A program made the position numbers and the translations under genes. From CAWBJP01 sp963789165 (lineage in GTDB: Bacteria > Actinomycetota > Acidimicrobiia > IMCC26256 > BP-133): a DNA stretch of 64,000 nucleotides. The stretch covers positions 217,503 to 281,502 of the forward strand of contig CAWBJP010000009.1 in assembly GCA_963789165.1 (NCBI GenBank), written 5' to 3'. Of the stretch, positions 45,331-54,549 are shown one piece after another (within the stretch, counting starts at the first letter, position 1; each line of letters opens with the position of its first letter). A model generated the notes under the pieces. It was not told where the DNA came from. It worked only from the letters and a program-made list of their open reading frames with translations, and made no database searches.

Positions 45331-47426
45331 GTCAGGGTTCCGGCCCGGGGCGGGTCGGCCAGGGTCCGGCGCTGGCCGGAGGGGGCCCAGGCCTGGTCGG
45401 GGTGGGTCGGGTCGGCGCCGGGATACAGGTGGCATTCGGCCCGGTGCCCGTTGGGTCCCACAGGCGCGGCCACCGGCGCCACTTCGAGGCACCTGTCCAT
45501 GGCCAGCGGGCAGCGGGGGGCGAAGGGACAGCCGGGTTCCGGGTGGGCCAGGTCGGGCGGCACCCCGGGCAGGGAGACCAGCGTGGTGGTGTCCAGGCTG
45601 ATGACGCTGCGCAGCAGGCCCTGGGTGTAGGGGTGGCGGGGCCGGGCGAAGACCTCGGCCACCGGGCCTTCCTCCACGATGCGCCCGGCGTACATCACCG
45701 CCACCCGGTCGCACGTCTCGGCCACGATGCCCAGGTTGTGGGTGACGAGGACGACGGCGATGCCCAGGCGCTGGCGCAGCGAGTCCAGCAGCCGCAGCAC
45801 CTGGGCCTCGACCAGGACGTCGAGGCTGGTGGTGGGCTCGTCGGCGATGAGCACCCGGGGCTCGAGGACCACGGCCAGGGCGATCATGATGCGCTGGCGC
45901 ATCCCGCCGGAGAACTCGTGGGGGTACTGGCGGGCCCGGCCCGGCGGCACCCCCACGGCGGCCAGGGCGTCGGCGGCCAGGCGCCGGGCGGCCGCCGGCT
46001 TCATGGTCGGACGGTGGGCCCGGATGGCCTCCACGAAATGGTCCTCGATGCGCATCAGAGGGTCGAGGCGGGTGGCCGGGTCCTGGAAGACGAGGGCCAG
46101 GCGGTCACCCCGGGCGGCCCGCCAACGGCCCGGATCGGCGGTCAGGTCGTCGCCGTCGAGGATCACCCGACCGGCGTGGTCGGTCCCCTTGGGCAGGATG
46201 CCGAGCACGGCCCGGCCCAGGGTGGACTTACCGCAGCCGCTCTCGCCCACCAGGCCGAGGCTGTGGCCGGGGGCCACCTCGAGGCTCACCCCGTCCACCG
46301 CCCGCACGGGCCCCCGGGGCGTGTTGTAGGTGACGGCCAGGTCGGTGACGGCCAGGACGGGCGGGCCGCCCCGCCCGCTCCCGTAGAGGTTGGCGGGCAG
46401 CGGCACCGGAGCGAGGTCGGGGAGGCGCTCGACGGCGGTCTCGTCGCCGTGGCCGGCCGGGTCCGTCGTGTCGTCGGTGACGGACAGCGCGGCCGTTTCC
46501 AGGTCGGCCGGGCCACCCGGGACCCCCGGCCCCACGCGGCCCATCCCCGCCCGGCGGAGGCGGGGGTTGAGGACGTCGTTGATGCCCTCCCCGAGCAGGG
46601 ACAGACCGGTGACGAGGAGCAGGATGGCCAGGCCGGGAAAGAGGGACGTCCACCAGGAGCCGGTGCCGACGTCGCTGATGGCCCTCGAGATGTCGTAACC
46701 CCACTCGGCGATCCGGAACGTCCCGCCGTAGCCCAGGAAGCCGAGCCCGGCCAGGGTGAGGACGGCGTCGGCCGCGTTGATGGTGAAGATGACCGGCACC
46801 GAGGACACCACGTTGGCGGCGATGTAGCGGGTCATGACCGTCACCGGCCGGGCGCCCATGGCCCGGGCCGCGTCGACGAAGGGCTCCTCCCGCACGGCCA
46901 GGGTGTGGTTGCGCACCACCCGGAAGTACTGGGGGATGTAGATGACCGAGATGGACAGGGCGGCGGCCGGCACCCCGGACCCCACCCAGCGGCGGAGGGC
47001 GAAGGCGGCCACGATGGCCAGCAGCAGGCTGGGGAAGGCGTAGAGGGCGTCCATGATGAGGACCAGGATCCGGTCGAGGCGCCGGCCGGTGTAGCCCGAC
47101 ACCAGGCCGAGGGGGACCCCCACCACCAGGGCGAGGTTGGTGGAAAGGAGGACCACCTGGAGAGCGAGGCGGGCTCCGTAGACGACCCGGGAGAACACGT
47201 CGAAGTGCTGGTTGGTGGTGCCGAAGAGGTGGTCGGCGGACGGCCGGGCGAGTTGCGGCAACCCGGAGACCTCGGCCTGGCCGTACGGGGCGATCAGCGG
47301 GGCGAAGAGGGCCATCACGGCGAAGACGCCGGAGATGACCGCCCCGGCCGTCACCAGATGCCGGGTGGTGGGCGTCGCCCCCTGCCACAGGCGTCGCAGC
47401 CGCGCGGTCCGCTGGCCGAGCTTCAT
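45327..47426 (-). CDS. Fused peptide ABC transporter permease (DppC) and ATPase (DppD)
   Basis: 699 residues in one frame. Residues about 1-290 form a DppC/OppC permease with six membrane segments and the EAA loop ('DAARAMGARPVTVMTRYIAA'). A linker rich in Gly/Pro/Asp ('GPGVPGGPADLETAALSV') leads to a DppD/OppD ATPase from about 345: Walker A 'VGESGCGKSTLGRA', signature 'EFSGGMRQRIMIALAV', Walker B 'VLIADEPTTSLDV', and C-terminal 'PGCPFAPRCPLAMDRC'. Normally these are two proteins. Overlaps ATGA on both sides. The frame is clean across the junction, so the fusion is not a sequencing artefact of the kind seen in purL. Confidence 0.92.
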   Translation of the reverse strand: MKLGQRTARLRRLWQGATPTTRHLVTAGAVISGVFAVMALFAPLIAPYGQAEVSGLPQLARPSADHLFGTTNQHFDVFSRVVYGARLALQVVLLSTNLALVVGVPLGLVSGYTGRRLDRILVLIMDALYAFPSLLLAIVAAFALRRWVGSGVPAAALSISVIYIPQYFRVVRNHTLAVREEPFVDAARAMGARPVTVMTRYIAANVVSSVPVIFTINAADAVLTLAGLGFLGYGGTFRIAEWGYDISRAISDVGTGSWWTSLFPGLAILLLVTGLSLLGEGINDVLNPRLRRAGMGRVGPGVPGGPADLETAALSVTDDTTDPAGHGDETAVERLPDLAPVPLPANLYGSGRGGPPVLAVTDLAVTYNTPRGPVRAVDGVSLEVAPGHSLGLVGESGCGKSTLGRAVLGILPKGTDHAGRVILDGDDLTADPGRWRAARGDRLALVFQDPATRLDPLMRIEDHFVEAIRAHRPTMKPAAARRLAADALAAVGVPPGRARQYPHEFSGGMRQRIMIALAVVLEPRVLIADEPTTSLDVLVEAQVLRLLDSLRQRLGIAVVLVTHNLGIVAETCDRVAVMYAGRIVEEGPVAEVFARPRHPYTQGLLRSVISLDTTTLVSLPGVPPDLAHPEPGCPFAPRCPLAMDRCLEVAPVAAPVGPNGHRAECHLYPGADPTHPDQAWAPSGQRRTLADPPRAGTLT

Positions 47427-48445
47427 GAGTACCGGATCCGGGGGTCGATCCAGGCCGTGACCACGTCGATGGCCAGGCTCACCGCCACCACGAAGCAGGC
47501 GTAGAAGGTGACGATGCCCTGGACGGCGGTGTAGTCCCGGTTCTGGAGGAACTGGTAGAGCGACAGGCCGATCCCGGGCCAGTTGAAGGTCGTCTCGGTC
47601 AGCACCGCCCCGCCCAGCAACAGGGCGAACTGGAGGCCGACGACCGCCACCACCGGCACCATGGCGTTGCGCAGGGCGTGGCGGAACACGACGGCCCGCT
47701 CGCCGATGCCCCGGGCCCGGGCCGCCTCCACGTAGTCGGAGCGCAGCGTGGAGAGCATGTTGACCCGCACCAGGCGCACCACGATCCCGCCGATGACGAG
47801 GCCGAGCGTGACGGCGGGCAGGGCCAGGTGGCGCACCGCCTGCCCGAAGGCTTCCCAGTTCCCGGTGAGGAGGGAGTCGACCAGGTAGAGGCCGGTCAGG
47901 CCGCGGGGCTCGGCGAAGGCGGCCGTCCGCCCCGACGACGGGAGCCACCCCAGGCGCACCGAGAAGAAGTACTGGAAGAGGATCCCGAGCCAGAAGATGG
48001 GGGCGGCGTAGAGCACGATGCCGGCCAGGCGGCCGGCCACGTCGAGCGGGGTGTCACGGAACCGGGCCGCCACCGCCCCGATCACGAGGCCGACGCTCAG
48101 GGCCACGGCCATGGCCGCCAGGGTGAGTTCCAGGGTGGCCGGGAACCGGTCGGTGATGGTCTGGCGTACCGGGCGGTCGGTGGTGATGGCCCGCCCGAAG
48201 TCGCCGGTGGCCACGTCGGCGAGATAGTCGGTGTACTGGCGCCACAGCGGCTGGTTGAGGCCGAGGCTCTCCCGTACCAGGGCCACGCGGGCATCGGATG
48301 CCCGGTCCCCCAGGGTGGCCGTCACCGGGTCGCCGGGGGCCACCCGCAGGAGCAGGAAGGTGGCCGTGAGGAGCAGCAGCAGGAGCGGGAGAGTGAGGGC
48401 CAGACGGGTGAGCAGGTAGGCCCGCAACGACCCCCGGGAGCTCAC
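47423..48445 (-). CDS. Peptide ABC transporter permease, DppB/OppB type
   Basis: 340 residues with about six hydrophobic segments. 'AYLLTRLALTLPLLLLLLTA' and 'LRVAPGDPVTATLGDRA' are the N-terminal hallmark; the EAA motif is 'YVEAARARGIGERAVVFRHA' with 'LRNAMVPVVAVVG'. GTG 48445, with AAGGAGAGG some 14 nt upstream. Follows the binding-protein gene after 25 bp and overlaps the fusion gene by 4 nt. Substrate may be dipeptides, oligopeptides or nickel; not distinguishable. Confidence 0.92.
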   Translation of the reverse strand: MSSRGSLRAYLLTRLALTLPLLLLLLTATFLLLRVAPGDPVTATLGDRASDARVALVRESLGLNQPLWRQYTDYLADVATGDFGRAITTDRPVRQTITDRFPATLELTLAAMAVALSVGLVIGAVAARFRDTPLDVAGRLAGIVLYAAPIFWLGILFQYFFSVRLGWLPSSGRTAAFAEPRGLTGLYLVDSLLTGNWEAFGQAVRHLALPAVTLGLVIGGIVVRLVRVNMLSTLRSDYVEAARARGIGERAVVFRHALRNAMVPVVAVVGLQFALLLGGAVLTETTFNWPGIGLSLYQFLQNRDYTAVQGIVTFYACFVVAVSLAIDVVTAWIDPRIRYS

Positions 48446-48470
48446 CGTCGTCCGCTCACCTCTCCTTCGG

Positions 48471-50090
48471 CTAAGCCTTCTTCTCCAGGAGCCAGTAGCG
48501 GAAGACCTGGATGGGGTCGAGGACCACGCCCGAGACGGCGTCGGTGGTGGCGGCGAACTGGGGGATCTGGAACACCGGGACATAGGGCGTCTGGTCGGCC
48601 ATGTGGGCCTGGGCCTGCTTCAGGATGTCGGCTCGTTTCACCGGGTCCAGCTCCCGTTGGGAGGCGTGGACGAGGTCCAGCATCTTGGCGTCCTCCCATT
48701 TGGCGGGGTCGAAGATGTTGGGGTCGGCGAACGGTTCCAGGTAGTCGTCGGGGTCGAGGTAGTCGGGGTACCAGCCCATGAGAAAGACGGGGATCTCGCC
48801 CGCCCGGCGCTTCTGGCCGTACTCGGTCCACTCCACGTTGGACACCGTCACCTCGAAACGTCCGGTGGCCTCGAGGCCCTGGGTGATGACCTGGGCGACG
48901 TCGGCCTCGGTGTCCCCGTAGTGGGTCGGGCTGTACCAGAAGTCGACCTTCACCTTCTCGCCCGCGGGCACGCCGGCGGCGGCCAGGTAACGCTCGACCA
49001 GGGCCTTGTCGGTGCCCGCTCCGTAGAGCTGGTTCCACTTCGGCTCCGAGGTGGGGAACAGCGGCGGGATCATCGAGGACAGCGTCTTGGCGCTCCCCTT
49101 GAACACCTCCCGGACGACCGCCTCCCGGTCCACGGCCGCGGCCAGCGCTCGGCGCATGTCGGGGTTGTCCCACGGCTTGGAGGTCACGTTGAACACGACG
49201 TAGCGGATGCCGGGTCCGTCCCCTTCCACCAGCTGGAATCCCGGGCGATCCTTGAAGAAGGCGTTCTCGTCGGGCTGGAGGCTCCGGAAGGCGATGTCGA
49301 CCTCCTTGTTCTGGAGGGCGATCTTGAGCGCCGAGGACTTGTCGAAGAGCCGCACCCGGATGCGCTTCGTCTTGGGAGCGTCACCCCAGTATTTCGGGTT
49401 GGCCTCGAAGTCGACCGACTCCTTCTCCTTGTAGGCGACGAGCTTGTAGGGCCCGCTGCCCACGATCGTGTCGGCCTTGTACTTGGCCGTCACCGCCTCG
49501 CCTTCCTCGGGTCCGGTCAGCACGTGGTCGGCGTAGGCGGTGGGGCTCACGATCGAGGCCACCGAGTAGCCGAGGCGGGACAGGAAGGTGACGTTGGGAG
49601 AAGACAGGGTGATCACCACCGTGGTCGGCGACGGGGTGGCGATGTCCTTGATCCCCGAGAGGAGGAATCCGGCCGCTTCGGCGTCCTTGCCCGGGGCGCC
49701 GAAGTCGCGGGCCCGCAGCAGAGAGAACTTGACCGCCTCAGAGTTCAGTGGGGTGTCGTCGTGGAACTTGATCCCGGGACGCAGCTCGAAGGTGTAGGTG
49801 AGGCCGTCGGGGGACACGGTGGGCATGGCCGTGGCCAGCTTGGGGGACGGCTCCACCGCGTCGGGCGCGTAGGCGACGAGGGTCTCGGCCGTGTTCTGGA
49901 TCACCTCGGAGCCGAAGTAGTCGTAGGCCTGGGCCGGGTCGAAGCTGTTCTGGAGGGAGTCCGTGGTGCCGATCACGATCGTGTCGGCCACTCCGCCGCC
50001 GTCGCCTTCGGCGTTCCCGCCACCGCCGTCACCTCCGCAGGCGGCGAGCACCAAGGCCAGGACGACGACGAGCCGGGAGACACGCACCAT
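48471..50090 (-). CDS. Extracellular solute-binding lipoprotein, family 5 (peptide binding)
   Basis: 539 residues. Lipoprotein signal 'LVVVLALVLAACGG' with the lipobox Cys at about 18, then a Gly/Asp-rich linker and the SBP_bac_5 fold: 'PDGLTYTFELRPGIKFHDDT', 'VGSGPYKLVAYKEKESVDFE', 'PDMRRALAAAVDREAVVREV', and 'FLMGWYPDYLDPDDYLEPFA'. It captures peptide-like substrates outside the membrane and hands them to the DppB/DppC permeases encoded next. ATG 50090 preceded by AGAGGT. First gene of the operon; ParA lies 68 bp upstream on the same strand. Confidence 0.93.
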   Translation of the reverse strand: MVRVSRLVVVLALVLAACGGDGGGGNAEGDGGGVADTIVIGTTDSLQNSFDPAQAYDYFGSEVIQNTAETLVAYAPDAVEPSPKLATAMPTVSPDGLTYTFELRPGIKFHDDTPLNSEAVKFSLLRARDFGAPGKDAEAAGFLLSGIKDIATPSPTTVVITLSSPNVTFLSRLGYSVASIVSPTAYADHVLTGPEEGEAVTAKYKADTIVGSGPYKLVAYKEKESVDFEANPKYWGDAPKTKRIRVRLFDKSSALKIALQNKEVDIAFRSLQPDENAFFKDRPGFQLVEGDGPGIRYVVFNVTSKPWDNPDMRRALAAAVDREAVVREVFKGSAKTLSSMIPPLFPTSEPKWNQLYGAGTDKALVERYLAAAGVPAGEKVKVDFWYSPTHYGDTEADVAQVITQGLEATGRFEVTVSNVEWTEYGQKRRAGEIPVFLMGWYPDYLDPDDYLEPFADPNIFDPAKWEDAKMLDLVHASQRELDPVKRADILKQAQAHMADQTPYVPVFQIPQFAATTDAVSGVVLDPIQVFRYWLLEKKA

Positions 50091-50158
50091 GGGGCTACCT
50101 CTTCGCTTCGGGGGTCGGCCCGTCATGATACGAGGCCCTGACCAGGCCCGATGCGCCT

Positions 50159-50959
50159 TTACTGAGAACTAGAGACGCCTTGAGGCTCGGTGGCCCCGGA
50201 GCCTCCCAGCTCCTCGTGCAGGGTCCGGGCAATGGTGCGGTAGGCCTCGGCGCCCGCCGAGTTGGGGGCGTGCTCGAGGATGGAGCGGCCCTGGGCGGGC
50301 GCTTCGGCGAAGCGGATGGTCTTGGGGACGGGCGGGTCGAGGACCTCCAGCCCGTAGCTCTCCTCCAGCGCACCGAGGATCTCGCGCCCGTGGCGGGTGC
50401 GGGAGTCGAACATCGTCGCGATCAGGCCCCGCACGGACAGGTCGGGGTTGGTGAAGCTGCGCACGTCGGCGATCGTCTCCAGCAGCTGGCCGACGCCCCG
50501 CTGCCCCAGCGTCTCGCACAACAGGGGGATCAGCACCTGGTGGGCGGCGGTCAGGCCGTTGATGGTCAGGATCCCGAGCGACGGCGGGCAGTCGATGAGG
50601 ACGGTGTCGTAGTCCCCGAGCAGCGGTTTGATGGCCCGGGTCAGGACGTGCTCCCGCCCCGTCCTGGACATGAGGTGGACCTCGGCCCCGGCCAGGTCGA
50701 TGGTGGCCGGCAGGATCGACAGGCCCCCCGCCTTGGCCAGGATGTCGGCCGCCTCCACCCGCCCGGCGAGCACGTCGTGGAGGGAGGTCTCCAGCGCGTC
50801 CGGGTCGATCCCGACGGAGTACGTCAGGCAAGCCTGCGGATCGAGGTCCACGAGGAGGATCCGCTCGCCCAGGTCGGCCAGGGCCACGCCCAGGGAGTGG
50901 GTGGTGGTGGTCTTGGCCACCCCGCCCTTCTGGTTCGCCAGCGCGATCACCCGGGTCAC
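50159..50959 (-). CDS. parA: ParA/Soj-family ATPase
   Basis: 266 residues. Deviant Walker A 'KGGVAKTTTT' (residues 11-20), 'LLVDLDPQACLTYSVGI' (A' region) and 'YDTVLIDCPPSLGILTING' (Walker B) are typical of Soj-type partition ATPases, which bind DNA as ATP dimers. GTG start at 50959. No parB follows; the next gene downstream is a peptide-binding protein and upstream is the E1 gene 22 bp away. It may be a chromosomal orphan ParA acting in positioning something other than the origin. Precise cargo unknown. Confidence 0.87.
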   Translation of the reverse strand: MTRVIALANQKGGVAKTTTTHSLGVALADLGERILLVDLDPQACLTYSVGIDPDALETSLHDVLAGRVEAADILAKAGGLSILPATIDLAGAEVHLMSRTGREHVLTRAIKPLLGDYDTVLIDCPPSLGILTINGLTAAHQVLIPLLCETLGQRGVGQLLETIADVRSFTNPDLSVRGLIATMFDSRTRHGREILGALEESYGLEVLDPPVPKTIRFAEAPAQGRSILEHAPNSAGAEAYRTIARTLHEELGGSGATEPQGVSSSQ

Positions 50960-50981
50960 GGCGGGGCAGTGTAGGACGATC

Positions 50982-53099
50982 TCAGGCCCGGAGCAGCTTC
51001 CGGGCCGCGTCGGTGATGCGCTCGGTGGTGATCAGGACGGCGGCTTCCATGGCCGGGGCGTAGGGCATGGCGGGCACGTCGGCGGTGGCCAGGCGCAGGA
51101 CCGGGGCGTCGAGGTCGTAGAAGGCCTCCTCGGCCACCAGGGCGGCCACCTCGGACGCCACCGAGAACGACCAGTTGTCCTCCGAGACCACCAGGACCCG
51201 GCCGGTCTTCTTCGCCGAGGCCAGCACCGCGTCCCGGTCGAGGGGGGAGATGGTGCGCAGGTCGAGCACCTCCACGTCGCCCTCGCCGGCGGCGGCCAGG
51301 GCTTCGGCCGCCTCCACGGCCAGGTGGCGCTGGAGCCCGTAGGTGACGATGGTCATGTCCGAGCCGGTCCGGGCCACCTGGGCCACACCCAGTGGGACCC
51401 GCCAGTCCGCCCCCTCGGGGAAGGGGCCCTTCACTGACCGGTACGCCTTCTTGTGCTCGAGGAACAGGACCGGGTCGGGGTCGTCGATCGCCTCCAGGAG
51501 CATGCCCTTGATGTCCGACGGGGTGGAGGGGCACACCACCTTGAGGCCGGGGACGTGGGCGAAGATCGACTCCACCGACTGGGAGTGGTACAGGGCCCCG
51601 TGGACGCCGCCGCCGTAGGGCGCCCGGATGACCATGGGCACGGAGAAGTCGCCGTTGGAGCGGTAGTGGATGCGGGCCGCCTCGGAGACGATCTGGTCGA
51701 AGGCGGGGTGGATGAAGTCGGCGAACTGGATCTCGGCGATGGGGCGCAGGCCGTGGAGGGCGGCGCCGATGGCCACGCCGATGATGGCCGATTCGGCCAG
51801 CGGCATGTCGAGCACCCGGGCCTCGCCGAACTCGGTGATGAGGCCGTCGGTGGCCTTGAACACCCCGCCCCGGGCGCCCACGTCCTCACCGAGGACGAAG
51901 ACCCGCTCGTCGGCCGCCATGGCCTCCCGGATCGATTCCCGGACGGAATCGACCAGGGTGCGGACGGGGGCATCGGCCGGGGGAGGCCCGGGGTCGGGCC
52001 GGGTGGGGGCGATCCCCTCCTGGGTGGCGGCGAACTCCGCCGGCACTCCGGGGATGGGGCGCAGGGGCCGGGCGAAGACCTTGGTGAAGGCATCGCCGGC
52101 GGCCGGGGCGGGAGAGGCCTCGGCCGCCTTGACCCCCTCCTCGATCTCGGCCATCACCTCGGCTTCCATCTCCGCCTCCCGGGCTTCGGAGAGGAGGCGC
52201 TGCTCGATCAGGTACTGCTTGAGGCGCTGGAAGGGATCCTTCTTCCGCCACGCCTCCACCTCGGCCGGCAGCCGGTAGGTGCGGTCGTCGTCGTCGGAGG
52301 TGTGCGACAGGTAGCGGTAGGTCTTGCACTCGATGAGGGTGGGCCCTTCGCCCCGGCGGGCGCGGCGAACGGCCGAGGAGGTGGCCGCGTACACGTCGAG
52401 GGGGTCGTTGCCGTCCACGATCATCCCGAAGAACTTGTACTGGTGGGCGTGCTCGGCGATGTTCTCGACGGCCGATTCCTTGGCCAGGGGCACCGAGATG
52501 GCGTAGCCGTTGTTCTCACAGACGGCCACCAGGGGCAGGCCGTGGATGCCGGCGAAGTTCATGGCCTCGTGGAAGTCGCCCTTGGAAGCGGCCCCGTCCC
52601 CGAAGAGGGTCATGACGACGGTGTCCTCCCCCTTCATACGGGCCGCGAGGGCCACGCCGGCGGCGTGGGGGATCTGGGTGGCGATGGGCGACGACCCGGT
52701 GATGACCCGCAACTTGGAGGAGCCCCAGTGGTTGGGCATCTGCCGTCCACCGGAGTTGGGGTCGGCCGCCCGGGCGAAGACGGCCTCCAGGCACTCCCGG
52801 ACGGTCATGCCCAGCGCGATCATGAGCCCGGTGTCCCGGTAATACGGGCAGACCACGTCGTGTCCGCCCCGCAGGACCCAGGCGGCCCCCACCTGGGCGC
52901 CCTCCTGGCCCTGGCAGGACACAGCGAAGGGGGCCTTGCCCATCCGGTTGAGAGCCCAGATCTTCTGGTCCAGCCGGCGGGTGACGAGGATGCAGCGCCA
53001 CATGGCCAGCACGTCCTCGTCGGTGAGCCCGAGGGCGCGGTGCCGTTCGTGGAGATGGAAGCCCGAGAGATCGGTGTTCTCGGGTGGGGCGAAGGCCAT
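50982..53099 (-). CDS. Single-chain 2-oxoacid dehydrogenase E1 (alpha-beta fusion)
   Basis: 705 residues. The alpha half (about 1-350) has the thiamine diphosphate motif from 'LFGDGAASKGDFHEAMNFAG' to 'CENNGYAIS' and 'RYLSHTSDDDDRTYR', closest to branched-chain E1 alpha. A Pro-rich linker ('PDPGPPPADAPVRTLVDSV') leads to the beta half: 'FVLGEDVGARGGVFKATDGL', 'PLAESAIIGVAIGAALHGLR', 'VPMVIRAPYGGGVHGALYHS'. Together they decarboxylate a branched-chain or pyruvate-like 2-oxoacid for an E2 not in this window. ATG 53099 preceded by AGGAGG. The neighbouring Leu/Val dehydrogenase would supply branched 2-oxoacids, favouring BCKDH. Usually two genes; fusions exist in some bacteria. Confidence 0.92.
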   Translation of the reverse strand: MAFAPPENTDLSGFHLHERHRALGLTDEDVLAMWRCILVTRRLDQKIWALNRMGKAPFAVSCQGQEGAQVGAAWVLRGGHDVVCPYYRDTGLMIALGMTVRECLEAVFARAADPNSGGRQMPNHWGSSKLRVITGSSPIATQIPHAAGVALAARMKGEDTVVMTLFGDGAASKGDFHEAMNFAGIHGLPLVAVCENNGYAISVPLAKESAVENIAEHAHQYKFFGMIVDGNDPLDVYAATSSAVRRARRGEGPTLIECKTYRYLSHTSDDDDRTYRLPAEVEAWRKKDPFQRLKQYLIEQRLLSEAREAEMEAEVMAEIEEGVKAAEASPAPAAGDAFTKVFARPLRPIPGVPAEFAATQEGIAPTRPDPGPPPADAPVRTLVDSVRESIREAMAADERVFVLGEDVGARGGVFKATDGLITEFGEARVLDMPLAESAIIGVAIGAALHGLRPIAEIQFADFIHPAFDQIVSEAARIHYRSNGDFSVPMVIRAPYGGGVHGALYHSQSVESIFAHVPGLKVVCPSTPSDIKGMLLEAIDDPDPVLFLEHKKAYRSVKGPFPEGADWRVPLGVAQVARTGSDMTIVTYGLQRHLAVEAAEALAAAGEGDVEVLDLRTISPLDRDAVLASAKKTGRVLVVSEDNWSFSVASEVAALVAEEAFYDLDAPVLRLATADVPAMPYAPAMEAAVLITTERITDAARKLLRA

Positions 53100-53125
53100 G
53101 CCGGTGTGCCTCCTGCGTCTGGCGG

Positions 53126-54208
53126 TCAGCGATTCGGAGGGGCGGGTGGGCGGATGAGGCCGAGGCGGCCGACGGCTTCGATGCGGGCCTCGGCCAGGCG
53201 GTCGGCGGCGGCGGCGGTGGTGATCCCGTCGGCTGCGGCCCGCTCGAAGACGGCCAGGATGTTGTCGTAGACGCGGCGCAGGCCGACTTCGGCCCGGGCT
53301 TGGTTGTACCCCCGCAGCTCCTCGGAGATGTTGATGATCCCGCCGGCGTTGACGACGTAGTCGGGGGCGTAGAGGATCCCCGCCTCGGCCAGGGCCTTGT
53401 CGTCGCCGTCCCCGGCCAGCTGGTTGTTGGCGCAGCCGCACACCGCCGCGCAGCGCAGCTGGGGGATGGTCACCTCGTTGAGGGTGGCGCCGAGCGCGCA
53501 GGGGGCGTGGATGTCGCATTCGAGGGTGTGGATGGTCTCCACGGCGGTGGATTCCACCCCGAAGTCGGCCACGGCCCGTTCCACGGCCGCGGACGAGGTG
53601 TCGGCCACCGTGACCCGGGCCCGTTCCTCCACCAGGTGGCGGACGACGGCGTAGCCGACCTTGCCCACCCCGGCCACGGTGACGTGGCGGTCCTCCAGCG
53701 ACCCGTCGCCCCACAGGTGGTGGGCCGTGGCCTTCATGCCGTAGTAGAGGCCCGTGGCGGTGGCCACCGACGGGTCGCCCGAACCGCCCAGGGACTGGGA
53801 CACCCCCGTGACCCAGCGGGTCTCCCGGCGGATGAGGTCCATGTCGGCCTGGGTGGTACCGACGTCCTCGGCGGTGATGTAGCGGCCCCCGAGGGTGTCG
53901 ACGTAACGGGCGAAGGCCCGCAGTAAAGCTTCACTCTTGTCCCGGGCCGGGTCCCCCAGGATCACCGCCTTGCCGCCGCCGAGGTCGAGACCGGCCATAG
54001 CCGCTTTGTAGGTCATGCCCTTGGCCAGGCGCAGGACGTCGGTGAACGCATCCTCTTCGGATGCGTAGGGGTAGAAGCGGGTCCCGCCCAGGGCGGGACC
54101 CAGGGCGGTGGAATGGACGGCCACGATGGCCCGCAGCCCGCTGGGCCGGTGGTGGCAGAACACCACCTGTTCGTAGTCGTCGGCCTCGATGCGTTCGAAC
54201 ACTGGCAT
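53126..54208 (-). CDS. Leucine/valine/phenylalanine dehydrogenase
   Basis: 360 residues, NAD-dependent amino-acid dehydrogenase removing nitrogen from branched-chain amino acids. Catalytic 'GGTRFYPYASEEDAFTDVLR', 'GMTYKAAMAGLDLGGGKAVI' (Lys in GGGK and preceding Lys) and 'TAEDVGTTQADMDLI' are intact; the Rossmann loop is 'VAGVGKVGYAVVRHL'. The length matches Leu/Val dehydrogenases rather than glutamate dehydrogenase. ATG 54208, with AAGGAG 12 nt upstream. It lies 26 bp upstream of the E1 fusion, so deamination and oxidative decarboxylation are paired. Confidence 0.92.
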   Translation of the reverse strand: MPVFERIEADDYEQVVFCHHRPSGLRAIVAVHSTALGPALGGTRFYPYASEEDAFTDVLRLAKGMTYKAAMAGLDLGGGKAVILGDPARDKSEALLRAFARYVDTLGGRYITAEDVGTTQADMDLIRRETRWVTGVSQSLGGSGDPSVATATGLYYGMKATAHHLWGDGSLEDRHVTVAGVGKVGYAVVRHLVEERARVTVADTSSAAVERAVADFGVESTAVETIHTLECDIHAPCALGATLNEVTIPQLRCAAVCGCANNQLAGDGDDKALAEAGILYAPDYVVNAGGIINISEELRGYNQARAEVGLRRVYDNILAVFERAAADGITTAAAADRLAEARIEAVGRLGLIRPPAPPNR

Positions 54209-54549
54209 CGGCCTTCGACACTCCTTCTTTCGATTCCTCTCCCCTGAATGGTAGGGCGCGCCAAATCGATCGGTGCGCGCTTTAGTCGCTGCCCCTTGTG
54301 TGCCGATACATGCCTCGACGGGTAGCACGAGCATTCGCGTTCCCGTCTCAGCAGTGGACTGCACGTAGTGGAAACCCGCTGGTCAGAGGCGATGACCGCG
54401 GGGGACTAGTCCGAACGGATGGGTCATAAATGACACCTCCGGGCTATCGACCCAAAAGGGTGCCGTACGTACCCTCAAGGGCGAAGCGGACAGTCCCCCC
54501 TCCCGGCAACCGCCGCGAGCAGCCCGTTCTCAAAGAAAGAGGAATGGCG
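54209..54549. promoter_or_regulatory. 341-bp divergent intergenic region between the dehydrogenase and bldC
   Basis: Carries both leftward and rightward promoters by position. Visible structure: GCGCGCC/GGTGCGCGC near 54257-54281 as an imperfect hairpin, a TCATAAATGACAC patch at about 54424-54436 that is the AT-richest stretch, and GCCGTACGTACCC near 54461-54475. The bldC ribosome site AAAGAGGA ends at 54543. No -35/-10 pair can be assigned with confidence, and no coding potential is visible. Confidence 0.4.
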
